From Microbispora sp. H11081 (GTDB lineage: Bacteria > Actinomycetota > Actinomycetes > Streptosporangiales > Streptosporangiaceae): a DNA stretch of 64,000 nt. Of this stretch, positions 26,430 to 36,200 are shown one piece after another. A model generated the notes under the pieces. The model did not search any database. It saw only the letters and a program-made list of their open reading frames with translations, and was not told the DNA's origin. Within the stretch, counting starts at the first letter, position 1, and each line of letters starts with the position of its first letter. The position numbers and the translations under genes were made by a program. Location of the stretch: the NCBI RefSeq assembly GCF_012999535.1, contig NZ_JABBWV010000001.1, forward strand, positions 248,001 through 312,000, written 5' to 3'.

Positions 26430-27784
26430 CAGATGCCTCCGGCGAAACGTCCGGGGGACAGGCGGCGATCGGGGTCGAACCGCTCCTTGACCCGGCGCAT
26501 CAGCGGCAGCGCGCCGACGTGCCCCCACCGGTCCAGGCGGCGCGCGGCCTCCGCGGGCGCGGCGAGCACGACCACGCGCGCCTCCTCGCCGAGGCCGGCG
26601 CGCAACTGCGAGGTGAACCCCGCGACCAGCGCCGGATCGGTGTCCGGTGGCAGGGCGACGTGGAGCACATGTGCGGCGAGCGAACCGCGAAGCGCCGCCC
26701 GAAAGCCCGTGACCCGGGCCGCGTCCAGGAAGCCGAAAAGAGTCTCGGCCAGCCGGGAGGGGGCGTTCCTGAGCTCCAGCAGGATCTCCCCGCCGTCGCC
26801 CCCGCCCCCGGTGCCGGGCGGCCCGCCTCGTGCCGGGAGCTCGGGCAGGCGCCCCCACCACGGCGGCGGCTCCTCGGTCACCTGCGCGTCGCTCAGCGCG
26901 CCGCCCATGAGGGCGCACAGCGCCTTGGCGCGCTCGGCCGCGGCGGCGCCCTCGACCAGGACCGCGACCGTACAGGGCCCCTCCGCGTCGGGCCAGTCCA
27001 TCTCCACGGCGCTCGGCTCCAACGGCGACTCGGTCACCGCGGGGACCATCGTCGCCAGAGATCCGGCGAGGTCGGTGCGGAGAGTCTCGAAGGTCAGGCC
27101 GTCCTCGTCCGTCCAGGTCCCGGGCGTCTCGGTGACCGGCCGTTCGACGGTCGCCGTCACCCAGGCGCGGGCGGCGGGCAGGGGATGGAGGCGGAAGGTC
27201 GCGTCCGCGATGATCCCGAGCGTGCCGTACGAACCGGTGAACAGCTTGCCGAGGTCGTATCCGGCGACGTTCTTGACGACCTTCCCGCCCGACTTGGCGA
27301 TCGTGCCGTCGGCGAGCACGACCGTGACGCCGATGAGCAGGTCGCGGGCCGTGCCGTGGCGGAACGCGCGCGGCCCGGCGATGCCGGTGGCCAGCAGCCC
27401 GCCGATCGTGCTGCCGGGCACGGGCACGTCGAGCGCGAGCTCCTGACCTCCCTCGGCGAGAGCGCGCGCCAGCGCCTCGACGGTCACCCCGGCCTGCGCC
27501 CGGACGACCAGGTCGTCCGCCGCGTGCTCCGGCACCCGGTTCATGCAGCAGAGGTCGACGAGCACGTCGCAGCGCTTCGGCGGGGCGCCCCAGTGCAGCT
27601 TGGTGCCGCCGCCCGTCGCGACGGCGGCCAGGTCGTGCGCGGCGCACACCCGCATCACCGCCGCGATCTCCTCGGCCGACTCGGGCAGCGCCACCCAGCG
27701 CGGCCGCACGCCCGCCACCTCGTCCTCGTCGCCGGCCACGCGCACGGCCACGCCCGTCGCCTCCAGTGCGTCCCGCGCGTCCAT
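26429..27784 (-). CDS. glcE: Glycolate oxidase FAD-binding subunit GlcE
   Basis: A 451-residue PCMH-type FAD-binding protein. The flavin-binding blocks are VPGSTIGGLLATGIAGPRAFRHG, LADGTIAKSGGKVVKNVAGYDLGKL and GSYGTLGIIADATFRLHP. The C-terminal part holds the typical RVKERFDPDRRLSPGRF ending. A Gly/Pro-rich insert (GGPPGTGGGGDGG) interrupts the substrate domain near residue 320 and is probably a loop. It overlaps by 4 bp with glcD upstream and with glcF downstream. Confidence 0.9.
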   Translation of the reverse strand: MDARDALEATGVAVRVAGDEDEVAGVRPRWVALPESAEEIAAVMRVCAAHDLAAVATGGGTKLHWGAPPKRCDVLVDLCCMNRVPEHAADDLVVRAQAGVTVEALARALAEGGQELALDVPVPGSTIGGLLATGIAGPRAFRHGTARDLLIGVTVVLADGTIAKSGGKVVKNVAGYDLGKLFTGSYGTLGIIADATFRLHPLPAARAWVTATVERPVTETPGTWTDEDGLTFETLRTDLAGSLATMVPAVTESPLEPSAVEMDWPDAEGPCTVAVLVEGAAAAERAKALCALMGGALSDAQVTEEPPPWWGRLPELPARGGPPGTGGGGDGGEILLELRNAPSRLAETLFGFLDAARVTGFRAALRGSLAAHVLHVALPPDTDPALVAGFTSQLRAGLGEEARVVVLAAPAEAARRLDRWGHVGALPLMRRVKERFDPDRRLSPGRFAGGI

Positions 27785-29235
27785 CAGAACTGCTCCGCGA
27801 GGCCGGCCTCGACCAGGGGATGGGCGCCCTTGCGCACTCCGGGCGCCTCCCCGCACAAGCGCGGGGTGGGGAAGATCTTGCCCGGGTTGGCCAGCCCCCG
27901 GGGATCGAACGCGCACCGCAGGAGTTGCATGGTGCCGAGGTCGTCGTCGGTGAACATCCGGGGCATGTAGCGGGCCTTGTCCACGCCGACGCCGTGCTCC
28001 CCGGTGATCGACCCGCCGTGCTCGACGCACAGGTCGAGGATGCGCCCGCTGACGGTCTCGGCGCGCTCGGCCTCGCCGGGCACGGAGTCGTCGAACAGCA
28101 CGAGGGGATGCAGGTTGCCGTCGCCCGCGTGGAAGACGTTGGCCACCCGGATGCCGTACTCCTCCTGCAGCCGGTCGATCCCCGCGAGCACGCGCGGCAG
28201 CGCGGTCCGCGGCACCACGCCGTCCTGCACGATGTACGCAGGGCTGATCCGGCCCACGGCGGCGAACGCCGACTTGCGGCCCTTCCAGATGGCCGCCCGC
28301 TCCTCGGCGGAGGCGGCCACCCGGATCTCGAAGGCGCCGCTGTCGTGGCAGATCCGCTCCACGGCCGCGAACTGGTGCTCCACCTCGGCGCGCGGGCCGT
28401 CCAATTCGACCACGAGCACGGCTCCCGCCCCAGCGGGGTAGCGGCAGTGCACGGCCGCCTCGGCCGCCTCGATCGCCAGCGCGTCCATCATCTCGATCGC
28501 GGCGGGCACGACGCCCGCCGCGATGATCGCCGACACGGCGCGCCCGCCGGCCTCGATGCCGGTGAAGGCGGCGAGCACGGTCGTGACCGCCTCCGGCGCC
28601 CGCGACAGCCGTACGGTGATCCTGGTGGCGATGCCGAGCGTGCCCTCGGAGCCGATGAACGCGCCGAGCAGGTCGTAGCCGGGGTCCATCGCCGACAGTT
28701 CGACGATGTCCCCGTCCGGCGTGACGATCTCGGCGGCGAGCACGTGGTTGACCGTGAAGCCGTACTTGAGACAGTGCGCGCCGCCCGAGTTCTCCGCCAC
28801 GTTGCCGCCGATCGAGCAGACCTGCTGGCTGGAGGGGTCGGGGGCGTAGTAGTACCCCTGGTCGCGGACCGCCTCCGTGATCGCCAGGTTCGTCACCCCC
28901 GGCTCCACCACGGCGCGGCGGTTCGGGATGTCGATCTCGACGATCCGCCGCATGCGGGAGGTGACGATCAGCACGCCGTCCGTGCGGGGGAGGGCGCCGC
29001 CCGAAAGGCCGGTGCCCGACCCCCGGGCGACGAACGGCACGCCGTGCTCGGCGCACAGCCGCACCACCGCGGCGACCTGCTCGGCCGTCTCCGGCAGCAC
29101 GACCACGCCGGGGGTCGCCCGGTGGTGGGTCAGCCCGTCGCACTCGTAGGTGCGAAGCCGTACGGGATCGGTGACGACGGCGTCGGGCGGGAGCGCGGCG
29201 GCGAGGCGCTCCGTCAGCGGTCCGAGCTCGGGCAT
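27784..29235 (-). CDS. glcD: Glycolate oxidase catalytic FAD subunit GlcD
   Basis: A 483-residue FAD-linked oxidase that oxidises glycolate (or a related 2-hydroxyacid such as D-lactate) to the 2-oxoacid. Blocks: VVLPETAEQVAAVVRLC, VARGSGTGLSGGALP, the FAD-phosphate region QQVCSIGGNVAENSGGAHCLKYG, GSEGTLGIATRITVRL, and the C-terminal HGGSITGEHGVGVDK with NPGKIFP. It starts 18 bp after malate synthase. The presence of GlcE and GlcF plus malate synthase favours glycolate over lactate. Confidence 0.92.
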   Translation of the reverse strand: MPELGPLTERLAAALPPDAVVTDPVRLRTYECDGLTHHRATPGVVVLPETAEQVAAVVRLCAEHGVPFVARGSGTGLSGGALPRTDGVLIVTSRMRRIVEIDIPNRRAVVEPGVTNLAITEAVRDQGYYYAPDPSSQQVCSIGGNVAENSGGAHCLKYGFTVNHVLAAEIVTPDGDIVELSAMDPGYDLLGAFIGSEGTLGIATRITVRLSRAPEAVTTVLAAFTGIEAGGRAVSAIIAAGVVPAAIEMMDALAIEAAEAAVHCRYPAGAGAVLVVELDGPRAEVEHQFAAVERICHDSGAFEIRVAASAEERAAIWKGRKSAFAAVGRISPAYIVQDGVVPRTALPRVLAGIDRLQEEYGIRVANVFHAGDGNLHPLVLFDDSVPGEAERAETVSGRILDLCVEHGGSITGEHGVGVDKARYMPRMFTDDDLGTMQLLRCAFDPRGLANPGKIFPTPRLCGEAPGVRKGAHPLVEAGLAEQF

Positions 29236-29253
29236 CGGCCTCCTCTCATCCCC

Positions 29254-30843
29254 TCACGGCATGCGCGCGTACGCGGGAAGCGTGAGGAACTCCGCGAAGT
29301 CGTCGTCAAGGGCGACCTCCTTGAACAGGGCCGTGGCCTGCGCGTAGAGCTTCTCGTCGTAGCCGGGCTCGGCGGCGATGCGGGCCAGCTCCTCCTCGAT
29401 GATCCGCTCCACGAGCTCCCGTGTCACCACCGCCCCGGTGTCGGCCAGCGTGATGTCGTTGTGGATCCACTGCCAGACCTGGGAGCGGGAGATCTCGGCC
29501 GTCGCCGCGTCCTCCATCAGGTTGTGGATCGCCGCGGCGCCGTTGCCGCCCATCCAGGCGGCCAGGTAGCGCAGGCCGACGTCCACGTTGCCGCGCAACC
29601 CGGCCTCGGTGATCTCACCGGGGGTCTTGGACACGGAGAGCAGGTCCTCGGCCGTGACGGCGACGTCCTCGCGCAGCCGGTCGAGCTGGTTGGGCCGGTC
29701 GCCGAGCACGCCGTCGAACACCTCGCGGCAGACCGGCACGAGGTCGGGGTGCGCCACCCAGGAGCCGTCGAAGCCGTCGCCGGACTCGCGGGTCTTGTCG
29801 GCCCGCACCTTCTCCAGCGCGACCCTGTTGACCTCGGGGTCGCGGCGGGAGGGGATGAACGCCGCCATGCCGCCGATCGCGTGCGCGCCGCGCTTGTGGC
29901 AGGTGCGCACCAGCAGTTCCGTGTAGGCGCGCATGAACGGCGCGGTCATCGTCACCGCGTTGCGCTCGGGCAGCAGGAACTCCCGCCCCCGGGTGCGGAA
30001 CTTCTTGATGACGCTGAACAGGTAGTCCCAGCGGCCGGCGTTGAGGCCCGCGGAGTGCTCGCGCAGCTCGTAGAGGATCTCCTCCATCTCGAACGCGGCG
30101 GGGTAGGTCTCGATCAGCACGGTCGCCCGGATCGTCCCGCGCGGGATGTCGAGCAGCTCCTGGGCGCGGACGAACACGTCGTTCCAGAGCCGCGCCTCCA
30201 GGTGCGACTCCATCTTCGGCAGGTAGAAGTACGGCCCGCGCCCCTTGTCGAGCTGCCGCCGCGCGCAGTGGAAGAAGTAGAGCCCGAAGTCGAGCAGCGA
30301 CCCCGACATCTCGGCGCCGTCCACCAGGATGTGCTTCTCCGGCAGGTGCCAGCCGCGCGGGCGGACCACGACCGTGGCCAGCTCCTCGTCCGGCCGCAGC
30401 GCGTACGTCTTGCCGCCGGCCTCGAAGTCGATCGTACGGTCGAGCGCGTCGCGCAGGTTGAGCTGCCCGTTGATCGTGTTCTCCCAGGTGGGGGAGTTGG
30501 CGTCCTCGAAGTCGGCCAGCCAGACCTTGGCGCCGGAGTTGAGCGCGTTGATCGTCATCTTGCGGTCGACAGGACCGGTGATCTCGACCCTGCGGTCCTC
30601 CAGCCCCGGCGCGGGCGGGGCGACCCGCCACGCGGACTCCCGGACGCGGGCGGTCTCGGGGAGGAAGTCGAGCATGCCTCCCGCCGACAGCTCCTCCTGC
30701 CGCGCCTGGCGGGCGGCGAGCAGCTCCCTGCGCCTGGGGTCGAACTCGCGCTGCAAGGTGGCCACGAAGCCGAGGGCCTCGGGAGTGAGGATCTCGTCGA
30801 ACCGGTCCAGCAGCGGGCCTCTGACCTCGACGCGTTCCACCAT
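29254..30843 (-). CDS. aceB: Malate synthase A
   Basis: Condenses glyoxylate with acetyl-CoA to malate. The 529 residues carry the family stretches [67 protein letters not shown] and WVAHPDLVP. This is the length class of malate synthase A (G is about 720). As first gene of the glycolate operon it drains the glyoxylate that GlcDEF makes. No isocitrate lyase gene is present in the window. The ribosome site and start codon sit inside a palindrome that is probably an IclR operator. Confidence 0.95.
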   Translation of the reverse strand: MVERVEVRGPLLDRFDEILTPEALGFVATLQREFDPRRRELLAARQARQEELSAGGMLDFLPETARVRESAWRVAPPAPGLEDRRVEITGPVDRKMTINALNSGAKVWLADFEDANSPTWENTINGQLNLRDALDRTIDFEAGGKTYALRPDEELATVVVRPRGWHLPEKHILVDGAEMSGSLLDFGLYFFHCARRQLDKGRGPYFYLPKMESHLEARLWNDVFVRAQELLDIPRGTIRATVLIETYPAAFEMEEILYELREHSAGLNAGRWDYLFSVIKKFRTRGREFLLPERNAVTMTAPFMRAYTELLVRTCHKRGAHAIGGMAAFIPSRRDPEVNRVALEKVRADKTRESGDGFDGSWVAHPDLVPVCREVFDGVLGDRPNQLDRLREDVAVTAEDLLSVSKTPGEITEAGLRGNVDVGLRYLAAWMGGNGAAAIHNLMEDAATAEISRSQVWQWIHNDITLADTGAVVTRELVERIIEEELARIAAEPGYDEKLYAQATALFKEVALDDDFAEFLTLPAYARMP

Positions 30844-30861
30844 TTTCCACCCCTTGGAAAA
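30843..30861 (-). promoter_or_regulatory. Candidate IclR-family operator over the aceB start
   Basis: TTTTCCA-CCCCT-TGGAAAA is a perfect 7-bp inverted repeat covering the start codon and ribosome site of aceB. E. coli IclR and AllR bind TGGAAA/TTTCCA palindromes, so this is a natural site for the regulator encoded at the operon end. A further half-site GTGGAA lies about 15 bp upstream (near 30875). Confidence 0.6.
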
Positions 30862-31001
30862 AGAGTTCTGAATCGTGGAATCGACGCTACTTCAGGGGTG
30901 GGGCGGGGGTCAACGCGGGGCGGCTCGTCGGGGACGGCTCAGGGGCTGCTGAGGGACTTCCCCGATGGGAGACGGCGCACGCGTCCGCGACGATCGAGGG
31001 C

Positions 31002-31682
31002 ATGAGACACAAGACGATGGCGGTCGCGGGGGCCGCCCTGGGGATGGGCCTCATGGTCGCCGCCTGCGACGTGCGGTTCGACTTCGGCGGGCAGCAGGCC
31101 GTCCAGTCCTACGACGTGACCGACAAGGTGACCGTCGTCGAAACCCGCTCGGGCTCGGGCGACGTAGTGGTCAACGAGAGCGACAGGCCGGGCATCCGCG
31201 TGACCGAGACCCTGCACTGGCGGGGGGAGAAGCCCGCGGACGGCCATTCCGTGGCCGGGGACACGCTCACGCTCGCCTACAAGTGCGAAAACTGCTCGGT
31301 GGACTACAAGGTGGAGGTGCCGCGCGGCCTCACCATGAAGATCGACACAGGCTCCGGGGACATCACGCTGCGGAACCTGAGCGGGCAGATCAACGCGTCC
31401 ACGGGCTCGGGCGACGTCGACGCGCGCGGGCTCGCCGCCACCTCGGTCGGCGCCCGCACGGGGTCGGGGAACATCACGCTCCGGTTCGCCGTCGCGCCCG
31501 ACCAGGTGCAGGCGGTGACCGGTTCGGGCGACGGCAAGCTCTGGGTGCCGGACGGCGCCTACAACATCGACGCCTCGACCGGGAGCGGCGACCGCAGGAT
31601 CCAGGTGGCGGACGACGACTCGGCGCCGCGCACGATCACGATCAGGACCGGTTCCGGCGACGCCGAGGTGCACAAGCTGTGA
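31002..31682 (+). CDS. DUF4097-type lipoprotein with TGSGD repeats
   Basis: A 226-residue exported lipoprotein (lipobox VAAC). The mature part is a series of short beta-strand repeats, each with a Ser/Thr-Gly-Ser-Gly-Asp/Asn turn about every 20-25 residues: RSGSGDV, DTGSGDI, STGSGDV, RTGSGNI, VTGSGDG, STGSGDR, RTGSGDA. This is the DUF4097 beta-solenoid pattern. Two Cys in KCENCSV may form a disulfide or bind metal. The function of the family is not established. It is convergent with the FAD oxidoreductase that follows, 36 bp away. Confidence 0.8.
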   Translation: MRHKTMAVAGAALGMGLMVAACDVRFDFGGQQAVQSYDVTDKVTVVETRSGSGDVVVNESDRPGIRVTETLHWRGEKPADGHSVAGDTLTLAYKCENCSVDYKVEVPRGLTMKIDTGSGDITLRNLSGQINASTGSGDVDARGLAATSVGARTGSGNITLRFAVAPDQVQAVTGSGDGKLWVPDGAYNIDASTGSGDRRIQVADDDSAPRTITIRTGSGDAEVHKL

Positions 31683-31718
31683 CGCCCGGCGCCGCCGGCA
31701 TCCCCGGGCCGGGCGGCG

Positions 31719-33071
31719 TCAGGCGAGCACGGGCTGGTTGGAACGGAAGACGCCCGCGGGGTCACGGCGGCGCTTGATCTCGCGCAGCCGGGCCAGGGTG
31801 TCCGCGTCGAACGCCGAGGCGGCCTTCTCGCCGCCGTTCAGATAGGTGAAGGGCTTGCGGCCCGACGTGTGCGGCGCCATCGCCCGGGCGATCTCGGCCA
31901 GCCGCGCGGTGACCGCCTCACCGCCCTCCGGCGACATGACCGGCCCGATCATGCCCAGCAGGTACGGCTCCGCGACAGGCGCGGCCGCACCGCCGCCGGG
32001 GAGAGGCTCGCTCAGCGCGCCGCCCAGATGACGCACCTGCACCGTGGCCAGAGGGGCGATGCCGCCCACGGCGGCGAGCAGGTCGCCGGCCACGTCCTCG
32101 CCGAACCCGGTCAGCAGTTCGGCCCGGCCCGTGCCGGGCACCGGCTGGGTCGGCTCGGCGCAGATGCCGCCCAGGGCGTCCAGCGGCATCGCGGCGCGGG
32201 TGTCGAGGATCCGGCCGGGGACGTCATCGAACCGCCGCAGCAGGCCGCGTCCCTCGTCCTCGCCGCCCAGGAACGCCGAGTCCACCGCGACCGCGGCGAG
32301 ACCGCGCAGCGGCTCGGGGATATGGGGCGCCGGGGGGAACTTCACCATCGTGAACCACACGGTCAGCTCCGCGGGCGCGGCGCCGGTGACCTCCCGGTAG
32401 ACGGAGAGCACCTCCGGCGCACGCTCCGCCGGCCACAGCATGCGCCCGCCGTACAGCAGGGGCGCGGGGTGCAGGTCGATCTCCATCGCCGTCACCAGGG
32501 CGAAGTCGCCGCCGCCGCCCCGCAGCGCCCAGAACAGGTCGGGGTCGGAGTCGGCCGTCACCCGCGCCTCCTCGCCGTCGGCGTCCACCACCTCGAAGGC
32601 CCGTACGGCGCCGGCGGCCCAGCCGTGCCTGCGGGCGAACCAGCCGAGCCCGCCGCCGAGCGTGTAGCCGGTGACGCTGACGACGGGGGAGCTGCCGGGC
32701 AGCCCCGTCAGCCCGTGCTTGCCGGTCGCGGTCAGCAGTTCGCCCCACGGCACGCCGGCCTCGACCCGGGCGGTCCGCTGCTCCGGCCGGACCTCGACGC
32801 CGCGAAGCCGTCCGGTGCGCACGAGGATGGTCCCGTCGAGGCGGCCCGACGCGCCGTGCCCGCTCGGCTGCGCGGCGACGGCGAGGCCGGCGAGTCTCGC
32901 GTGACGGACCACGGCGGCCGCGTCCGCCGCGTCCTCGATCTCCACGACCGCCCGCACGCGCTGGTCCACCGCCCGGTTCCAGGGCAGCCCGGCCGCCTCG
33001 AACGCGTCGTCGCCGGGCACCAGCACCCGTCCGCGCACCGTCCGCCGCAGATCGGTCTCCACAGTCGACAC
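31719..33071 (-). CDS. FAD-binding (berberine bridge-type) oxidoreductase, copy 1
   Basis: A 450-residue PCMH-type flavoprotein. FAD blocks: QPSGHGASGR, where His 72 is the likely covalent attachment, VEAGVPWGELL, SVTGYTLGGGLGWFARRHG and DPDLFWALRGGGGDFALVTAMEIDLHP. The end, KRRRDPAGVFRSNQPV, is the BBE motif. The Cys used for a second covalent bond in bicovalent enzymes is not seen near GGGLGWF. The substrate is unknown; relatives act on alkaloids, sugars and polyketides. It is divergent from a giant BTAD regulator (150-bp gap), and the pair recurs immediately downstream. Confidence 0.85.
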   Translation of the reverse strand: MSTVETDLRRTVRGRVLVPGDDAFEAAGLPWNRAVDQRVRAVVEIEDAADAAAVVRHARLAGLAVAAQPSGHGASGRLDGTILVRTGRLRGVEVRPEQRTARVEAGVPWGELLTATGKHGLTGLPGSSPVVSVTGYTLGGGLGWFARRHGWAAGAVRAFEVVDADGEEARVTADSDPDLFWALRGGGGDFALVTAMEIDLHPAPLLYGGRMLWPAERAPEVLSVYREVTGAAPAELTVWFTMVKFPPAPHIPEPLRGLAAVAVDSAFLGGEDEGRGLLRRFDDVPGRILDTRAAMPLDALGGICAEPTQPVPGTGRAELLTGFGEDVAGDLLAAVGGIAPLATVQVRHLGGALSEPLPGGGAAAPVAEPYLLGMIGPVMSPEGGEAVTARLAEIARAMAPHTSGRKPFTYLNGGEKAASAFDADTLARLREIKRRRDPAGVFRSNQPVLA

Positions 33072-33132
33072 ATTTCCTCCAGTTTTGCGGTCTTTGATCG
33101 CTCTATATCCTGGTGCTGGTGGTTTGCGGTGG

Positions 33133-33172
33133 ATTAGTAATCGGCTAGGAGCCCGCTAGACGTTCGGCCGAC
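33133..33172 (+). promoter_or_regulatory. 11-bp-spaced direct repeats (SARP-type operator), module 1
   Basis: Heptamers begin at 33133 (ATTAGTA), 33144 (GCTAGGA), 33155 (GCTAGAC) and, more weakly, 33166 (GGCCGAC), exactly one helical turn apart. TACGCT at 33185-33190 could be the -10 element of the regulator gene. SARP proteins bind such direct repeats just upstream of the -10 region. Confidence 0.5.
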
Positions 33173-33221
33173 AAGGCCGGGCAATACGCTACTGATCGAA
33201 ATCCCCGAACCCAGAGGAAAC

Positions 33222-36200
33222 ATGGAATTCCGCCTGTTCGGTCCGATCGAGGTCATCGACCCGGCCGGTCGCGTGATAGATCTCGGCACGCCGAAGCAGC
33301 GAGCGGTGCTGGCCATGCTCGCCCTGGAGCCGGGACGGGTCGTCTCGCTCGACCGCCTCGTCGACGAGCTGTGGTCGGGTGAGGCGCCCTCCAGCGCCAC
33401 CGGCACCCTGCAGGCGTACATCTCCCAGCTCCGCCGGGCGCTGGAGCCGGAGAGGCCGCCGCGCACGCCGCCGAAGACGCTGCTCACCCGCGACCCGGGT
33501 TATCTGCTCGCCGTCGCCCCCGGCCAGGTGGACCTCGTGCGCTTCGCCGCGCTGGCCGAGGACGGCCGCCGGTCGCTCGCCCGCGAGCCCGCCGCCGCGG
33601 CCGACCTGCTGCGCAGAGCCCTGGAGACATGGCGGGGCGAGCCGCTCGCCGAGTTCGCCGCGTACGAGTTCGCGCGGCCGGTCGTGGCGCGGCTGACGGA
33701 GCTGCGGGCCTCGGCCACCGAGGACTGGTTCGAGGCCCGGCTGGCCACCGGCGAGGGCGGCTCCTGCGTGCCCGGCCTGGAGACCGCGGTGGCCGGGCAG
33801 CCGTACCGGGAACGGTCGTGGGCGCTGCTCGTCCGGGCGCTCTACCGCGCGGGACGGCAGGCCGACGCGCTGGCCGCGCTGCGCAGGGTGCGCACGCTGC
33901 TCGCCGAGGAACTGGGCCTGGAGCCCGGCCCCGAGCTGCGGCGGCTGGAGCAGGCCGTGCTCGACCAGGCGCCCGGCCTCGACGCGCCCCCGGTCGCCGC
34001 CGAGCACGGCACGGGCGGCGCCCCCGGCGCCCCGGTCGGCCGGCGCGCACCGGACGCCGCCGGGGAGACGCCCGCCGCGCGTCCTGAGGCCCCGCGGACG
34101 TCCCACGCCGGCGGCCTCATCGCCAGGCGCGAGCAGTTCCAGCGGGCCGCCGAGCGCCTCGCGTGGGCGCGGCGCGGGCGGGGCGGAGTGCTGCTCGTTT
34201 CCGGAGAGGCGGGCATCGGGAAGACCAGTCTCGCGGAGGCAGTCGCCGACGAGGCGTCCGCGCTGGGGATGGCGGTCGCCCGGGGCCGGTGCGCCGAGGA
34301 CACCGGCGCGCCCGCCTTCTGGCCGTGGCTCCAGGTGCTGCGCGACCTCGCGCCGCCGGAGGCCGGGCCGTACCGGACCGCGTCGTACGCAGGAGGGGCG
34401 GGCGGTGGACAGGAGGTGGCCCGGGCGCTCGCGGCCCTGTCGGGGGCCGCGGAGCCGGAGACGGCGGACGCGGGGCAGGGGCTTGGGCTCACGGCGCCTG
34501 GGCCTGTGGCGGATGGACGCGCGGGACTCGGCGCGGCGCTGTTCGCGCTGCACGAGCGGGTGACGAGGACGCTGGTCGCGGCCGGACCGGCGCTCGTCGT
34601 CCTCGACGACCTGCACTGGGCGGACGCCGCGTCGCTGCGGCTGCTGGCCTTCGCGGCCGGGGAACTGCACCGCGCGCCGGTGCTGGTGCTGGCCACCATG
34701 CGGCCGGAGCCGGGAGACGAGCCCGACCAGCTCCGCGAGACCCTGGCCGCGCTCGCCCGCGAACGCGGCGCGGAACGCCTCACGCTGCCGCCGTTCGCCC
34801 GGGAGGACGTGGCCGCCTACCTGGCCGGGCGCGACCTGCCGGACGCGCGGCTCGCCTCGGTGCTCTTCGAGCGGACCGGCGGCAACCCCTTCTACCTGGG
34901 CGAGCTGGTCAGGCTGCTGGACAGCGAACACCGTCTCGACGCGGCCTCCGCCGGGGTGCCGGAGGGCGTGCGCGAGGTGATCGGCCGCCGGGTGGCCCGC
35001 CTGCCCGAGGAGACCCGCGCGCTGCTCGGCGCGGCGGCCGTGCTCGGCCGCGAGGTGAGCCTTGACGTGCTGGAGGCCGCCTGCGGCGCCCCCGCCGAGG
35101 AGGTCATGGCGCTGCTCGAACCGGCCGTGGCCACCGGGCTGCTGACCGAGGTCCCGGACGGCTTCGATTACCGGTTCTCCCACGCTCTCGTCCGCGACGC
35201 CCTCTACACCGATCTCGGCAGGGTGCGCCGGGCACGGCTGCATTTGCGCACCGGCGAGGCGCTGGAGACGCTCGCGGGCATCGAGCCGTCGGTCCTCGCC
35301 CACCACTTCGGGATGGCGGCCAGGGCGGGCGGCGCGGCCAAGGCCGTGGAGTACGCGGTGCGGGCCGCCCGTCAGGCCACCGCCCAGTGCGCGTACGACG
35401 AGGCGGTCGACTGGTGGGGCAGGGCCCTGACCGCGCTCGGCCCGGCCGACGCGGCCCGGCGCTGCGGCCTGCTCGTGCGCCACGGCGAGGCGCTGCGGGC
35501 CGTGGGCGACGTCGACCGGGCCAGGTCGGTGCTGGAGGAGGCGATCGCCCTGGCCGCCCGGATAGGGGAGCGGGCCACGCTGATCGAGGCCGTCACCGTG
35601 TTCGGCGGGCTGTCGGTGTGGAACTGGCGCCACTACGGCGTGGTGGACGAGGAGATGGTCGCGCTGCTCGAAGGGCTGCTGGCCGAACCGGCCGCAGGTG
35701 ACGCGGAGCGGGCGACGCTGCTCGGCACCCTCGGGCTCGAGCTGTACTACTCGCCGCGCCGCCCGGAGGGGGAGCGGCTGGCGGCCGACGGCGTGCGGCT
35801 GGCCCGCCGCGTCGGCGACCCCCGGCTGCTGGCCCGTTCGCTCAACAACTACCTGATGGCCGCATGGGTGCCGGAGCGCGAGGAGGAGCGCCGCCAGGCC
35901 GTCGAGGAGATGCTCGCCCTCCCCCTGGACGCGTCCGCCGAGGCCGTGGCCAGGATCTTCCGTATGGCCGGCCTGCTCAGGGCGGGCGAACTGGACGAAT
36001 GGGACCGTGACCTCGCCCGCTGCCGGCGCCTGGTGGAGCTGGTCAGACGCCCAGAGCTGACCGGCATGGCGGGCATCGCCGAGGCCGCCGGCCGTACGCT
36101 CCGGGGCGACTGGGCCGAGGCCGAGCGGCTCGCCGCGGAGTTCACCGCGCTGATCGAGGGCTTCAGCATGTGGGGGCTCGACTATCCCGGGCTGATCACC

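Noticed and set aside
31683-31718. Terminator hairpin between the DUF4097 gene and oxidoreductase copy 1
   Set aside because: GACGCC and GGCGTC flank the gap but the interior pairs only with bulges, so the stem is not convincing.
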